From: Weeksellaceae bacterium
Lineage (GTDB): Bacteria; Bacteroidota; Bacteroidia; Flavobacteriales; Weeksellaceae
Direction of reading: 5' to 3'
Length of the DNA: 64,000 nucleotides
Assembly (NCBI GenBank): GCA_949788275.1
Contig: OX460916.1
Location: forward strand, 744,001-808,000
The translations under genes and the position numbers were made by a program. Shown in pieces: positions 61,375 through 64,000 of this stretch. The notes below the pieces were generated by a model, which was not told where the DNA came from, searched no databases, and saw nothing but the letters and a program-made list of their open reading frames with translations. Numbering within the stretch: the first letter of the stretch is position 1; each line of letters starts with the position of its first letter.

Positions 61375-61929
61375 ATGGAAGAATTAGATTTAATCTTAGA
61401 AGACACAAAAGAACAAATGCAAGGTTCTCTTGAACACTTAGAAAAATCATTTGAAAAATTAAGAGCAGGTAGAGCTGCTCCTGGTATGTTAAATTCAGTG
61501 AAAGTTGACTATTACGGGTCGTTAACACCCCTTAGCCAAATCGCGAATGTATCAACCCCTGATGCCATGACATTGAGTATTCAACCTTGGGAGAAAAACT
61601 TAATCCATGAAATAGAAAAGGCCATTATTAATTCTAATTTAGGATTCGCGCCTTCGAACAATGGTGATAATATTATTATTAGTATTCCCCCTGTTACGGA
61701 AGAACGTCGTAAAGATTTAGCGAAAATGGCCAAAGGTGAAACGGAAACGGGTAAAATTTCAATTCGTAACGCACGTAAAGACGCCAATACAGCCCTTAAA
61801 GCCGTAAAAGACGTTTCGGAAGATGTTGTAAAAGACTACGAGACACGCGTTCAAGGATTAACCGATAAATTCACCAAGAAGTTAGAGGAAGCCTTAGCGA
61901 AAAAAGAAGCTGAAATTATGAAAGTTTAA
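61375..61929 (+). CDS. frr: Ribosome recycling factor
   Basis: This 184-aa protein splits post-termination ribosomes together with EF-G. It has the RRF hallmark EKLRAGRAAPGMLNSVKVDY near residue 28, YYGSLTPLSQIANVS, and IISIPPVTEERRKDLAKMAK near 100. The C-terminal helix TRVQGLTDKFTKKLEEALAK is the long coiled arm. The length is normal. It lies in the pyrH-frr operon and is followed by a strong terminator. Confidence 0.98.
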   Translation: MEELDLILEDTKEQMQGSLEHLEKSFEKLRAGRAAPGMLNSVKVDYYGSLTPLSQIANVSTPDAMTLSIQPWEKNLIHEIEKAIINSNLGFAPSNNGDNIIISIPPVTEERRKDLAKMAKGETETGKISIRNARKDANTALKAVKDVSEDVVKDYETRVQGLTDKFTKKLEEALAKKEAEIMKV

Positions 61930-61955
61930 GCTTTCATGATGAATAGAATATCTTC

Positions 61956-61986
61956 AAAAAAAGCAGCAGTTCGCTGCTTTTTTTAT
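61956..61986 (+). terminator. Intrinsic terminator after frr
   Basis: The stem AAAAGCAGC (61959-61967) with GCTGCTTTT (61973-61981) is followed by Ts. Confidence 0.85.
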
Positions 61987-62010
61987 TTCTTTGTAACTTA
62001 AATTTTTAAA

Positions 62011-64000
62011 ATGAAAAGACTTTTCTTATGGATCAGTTTTACACTTGCTTTTCCTTTACAGGCTCAGGTATTGCTTCGGGTATTTGATGTACACGATGAG
62101 TTTAGTTTAGCCAATGTTGAAATTGAAAATGAAGAACAAACGCTATTAGGTAAAACAGACGATAAAGGTGAACTTGAAATCCCTTCGAAAACCAAACAAA
62201 TTACCGTGAAAGCAAAAGGGTATTTTGCGCAAACATTTAAATTGTCCGACCTGCCCGTCTACGAAATCTTTTTGCAATCCAATACCATCGATCTGCAAGG
62301 GGTGATGTTTACTTCAAATGATTCGGTGGGTCGAAATATTGTTCGCTCTTCCATTGCTCAAAAAAAACGAAACAATGTAAAGCACGCCAACAATTACTAT
62401 TTTAAATCCTACACCAAATTTTGGAGCACCGTCGATAAAGATTCCATTCCGTTTATTCTAAAACCAATTAATCGTTCAGACTCTACGTCTAATCGTTGGC
62501 GTAAGCTTCTAAGAAACAGTCATCTGTTTTTTGGTGAACGGGCCATGGACCATAAATACGATAAGTCTAAAGGAGTAAAGAATATCATCCAATCTTCCCG
62601 TATATCGGGGATTAAATCGCCCTTGTACGAGTATATGGCTATGCAGCCTATCGCTTTTAATTTCGATGAGGATTACCTCAATTTTTTCTTCCGGAAAATT
62701 ATTAATCCAATGAGCCATTTAGGCTTAAGTAATTACCGCTATGCTTACAGAGAAGAAATGTTGTACAAAGGAAGACCTACTTTGGTGGTGGGGTTTAATC
62801 CGGTAACCCTATCTGATAACCGACAAATAAAAGGAAATCTATGGATCGATATCGAAACCCGAGGTCTTATTAAGTTTGAAGCTGAAAATACCGATCAATC
62901 TAATTTTGTTGAATTAGATGCCGATTGGGAACTGAATAACGGTGCCTGGTTTCCCGTTAATCAACGCTACCGAATGGAAGCAGGAAACTTTAATTTCTTA
63001 AAAACCATCGATCAAAAAGAAATCAACGATCAAGAGAAAATTTGGATTAATCTGGAATCGACTTTTAAAGACCTCAAAACTCCCCATCATTTTAAAAGCA
63101 GTGAGTTTTATGGCTATGAAGATGAAATATCTTTTGACAATATTACCGATACCAAATGGGATCAGATCATGGAGAAATACCGAACCGATTCGCTATCGCA
63201 CAGAGATCGAAATACCTATGCCACCATTGATAGCATTGCCCAAAAACGAAATTTGGGTCAAGAACTAAAACTAATGCGCTTTATCACTACAGGAGGAAAG
63301 CTTAAACTGGGTATTTTCGACTGGGATGTGACCAAGACCATCGGTTTTAACGATTATGAAGGATTTCGCTTAGCAGGCGCATTCAATACCAATGAGCAAT
63401 TGAGTAAAGACTTCTCTTTGAATGCCTATTCAGCTTATGGATTCAAAGACAAAGCGTTTAAATTTGGCCTAGGCGGGGAGTATTACGTCAATAAACCGTA
63501 TTCTGGACGAATCTTTGCCAAATACCGTCAAGATGTTTCTCCTTCAGGGAAAATGCCACTCATTTTGCAATCCAATTACACCCGCTTAATCACAGGAAGT
63601 CTAAACAATATTTATAATAACGAATATTACAGCTATAAGAAATATGGATTAGGGTATGAACAAGATATGTTTCAAAACCTAACGTTTAATTTTTCAACCA
63701 ATTTAGAGCAACAGAAGGCCGAATTTGGGTATCAATTTAAAAACCAACACAATTGGGTCGATTTATTTTCAACTCAATTGGCTTTACGTTGGGCGCCAAA
63801 AGATAAATTTATTCGAACACCGTATGGAAAAGTGACGGTAGAGAATGGGAAATCTACCTTCTATTTAACAGCGACAAAGTATTGGAAAGCTTTCGATAGT
63901 GACGTGGATGCATTGGGGCTAAATGCTGCTTATTTCGACGTATTTCAATCGAAAATAGGAAAGAGTAGTGTCAACCTATCAACCGGAATTATGTGGGGCG
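62011..64000 (+). CDS. DUF5686-family outer-membrane protein with carboxypeptidase-like regulatory domain (3' truncated by window)
   Basis: The frame runs open from ATG 62011 to the window end (663 codons). It starts with a signal peptide (MKRLFLWISFTLAFPLQAQ). A carboxypeptidase-like regulatory domain follows (VLLRVFDVHDEFSLANVEIE, then LGKTDDKGELEIPSK), as in DUF5686 proteins. A central region reads YEYMAMQPIAFNFDEDYLNF. The last part alternates strands typical of an outer-membrane barrel (LSKDFSLNAYSAYGFKDKAF, KFGLGGEYYVNKPYSGRIFA). Function is unknown; related proteins often sit in the outer membrane near polysaccharide or TonB systems. The C-terminus is outside the window. Confidence 0.8.
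   Translation, partial: MKRLFLWISFTLAFPLQAQVLLRVFDVHDEFSLANVEIENEEQTLLGKTDDKGELEIPSKTKQITVKAKGYFAQTFKLSDLPVYEIFLQSNTIDLQGVMFTSNDSVGRNIVRSSIAQKKRNNVKHANNYYFKSYTKFWSTVDKDSIPFILKPINRSDSTSNRWRKLLRNSHLFFGERAMDHKYDKSKGVKNIIQSSRISGIKSPLYEYMAMQPIAFNFDEDYLNFFFRKIINPMSHLGLSNYRYAYREEMLYKGRPTLVVGFNPVTLSDNRQIKGNLWIDIETRGLIKFEAENTDQSNFVELDADWELNNGAWFPVNQRYRMEAGNFNFLKTIDQKEINDQEKIWINLESTFKDLKTPHHFKSSEFYGYEDEISFDNITDTKWDQIMEKYRTDSLSHRDRNTYATIDSIAQKRNLGQELKLMRFITTGGKLKLGIFDWDVTKTIGFNDYEGFRLAGAFNTNEQLSKDFSLNAYSAYGFKDKAFKFGLGGEYYVNKPYSGRIFAKYRQDVSPSGKMPLILQSNYTRLITGSLNNIYNNEYYSYKKYGLGYEQDMFQNLTFNFSTNLEQQKAEFGYQFKNQHNWVDLFSTQLALRWAPKDKFIRTPYGKVTVENGKSTFYLTATKYWKAFDSDVDALGLNAAYFDVFQSKIGKSSVNLSTGIMWG

Noticed and set aside
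1-64000. tRNA or rRNA genes
   Set aside because: I looked for tRNA T-loop patterns and rRNA-like blocks on both strands and saw none I could support; a tRNA scan would decide.

Overview
The window is chromosomal DNA of a Bacteroidota, most likely a Flavobacteriia of the Flavobacteriales (Weeksellaceae-like). This rests on AT-rich codon usage, TAnnTTTG-type promoter boxes, and lineage-typical families (GLPGLI, GSCFA, DUF4230, DUF5686, the WCGDS thioredoxin-like protein). It also rests on a flavobacterial style of intergenic repeat. No rRNA, tRNA or CRISPR array was recognised.

Layout. 1-5.8 kb: a type I restriction-modification locus hsdM (5' end cut by the window), hsdS, hsdR. 5.8-7.6 kb: repeat-rich DNA, a decayed ABC-ATPase fragment and a ParD/ParE toxin-antitoxin pair between two nearly identical 136-bp direct repeats. 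7.6-13.2 kb: a two-gene operon of a small protein and a 1694-aa DUF4132 protein. 13.4-21 kb: housekeeping and envelope genes (secreted protein, zinc metallopeptidase, GNAT-like protein, M14 peptidase, thioredoxin-like protein, DUF4230, lpxK, purine nucleoside phosphorylase). 21-26.2 kb: a decayed island resembling a peptide (RiPP) biosynthesis/export locus. It holds a leader-like small protein, a SagB-like nitroreductase remnant and an ABC exporter whose permease is split by a complete IS21-family element with a 5-bp target duplication. A 32-bp repeat sits on both sides. 26.3-33.7 kb: GLPGLI, SRPBCC, cyclic-nucleotide phosphodiesterase-like, S9 peptidase and porin genes. 34-38.7 kb: glyoxylate shunt (aceB-aceA) with a divergent XRE/IrrE-like regulator and a perfect palindrome between them. 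38.7-42.1 kb: a toxin/immunity graveyard with DUF6984, a small lipoprotein, duplicated RelE-like fragments, and an orphan Rhs tip with a toxin domain and a likely immunity gene. 42.5-64 kb: mostly core genes (rsmE, tsaD, tamB-like, Lrp, NUDIX-type regulator, sdaA, DEAD-box helicase, acyl-CoA synthetase, luciferase-like oxidoreductase, prenyl synthase, GSCFA, tatD, pyrH, frr, DUF5686).

How it works together. The core genes cover purine salvage, lipid A, isoprenoid, glyoxylate, serine and pyrimidine metabolism, tRNA/rRNA modification and translation recycling. The accessory genes serve defence or competition: restriction-modification, toxin-antitoxin, polymorphic toxin and peptide export.

The most unusual signal is non-coding. 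A dispersed structured element occurs at least seven times. It has conserved flanks (GGGCG...CGGGCT and CAATCCC/TATCCC...GC) and an internal stem whose outer part is constant (ATCTTTG/CAAAGGAT) while its inner part differs between copies yet stays paired. Three copies are followed by a long perfect hairpin of unrelated sequence and then GTTTAAG-like DNA. Several intergenic regions also carry arrays with a strict 7-bp period, including 22 perfect copies of TTAAACC.
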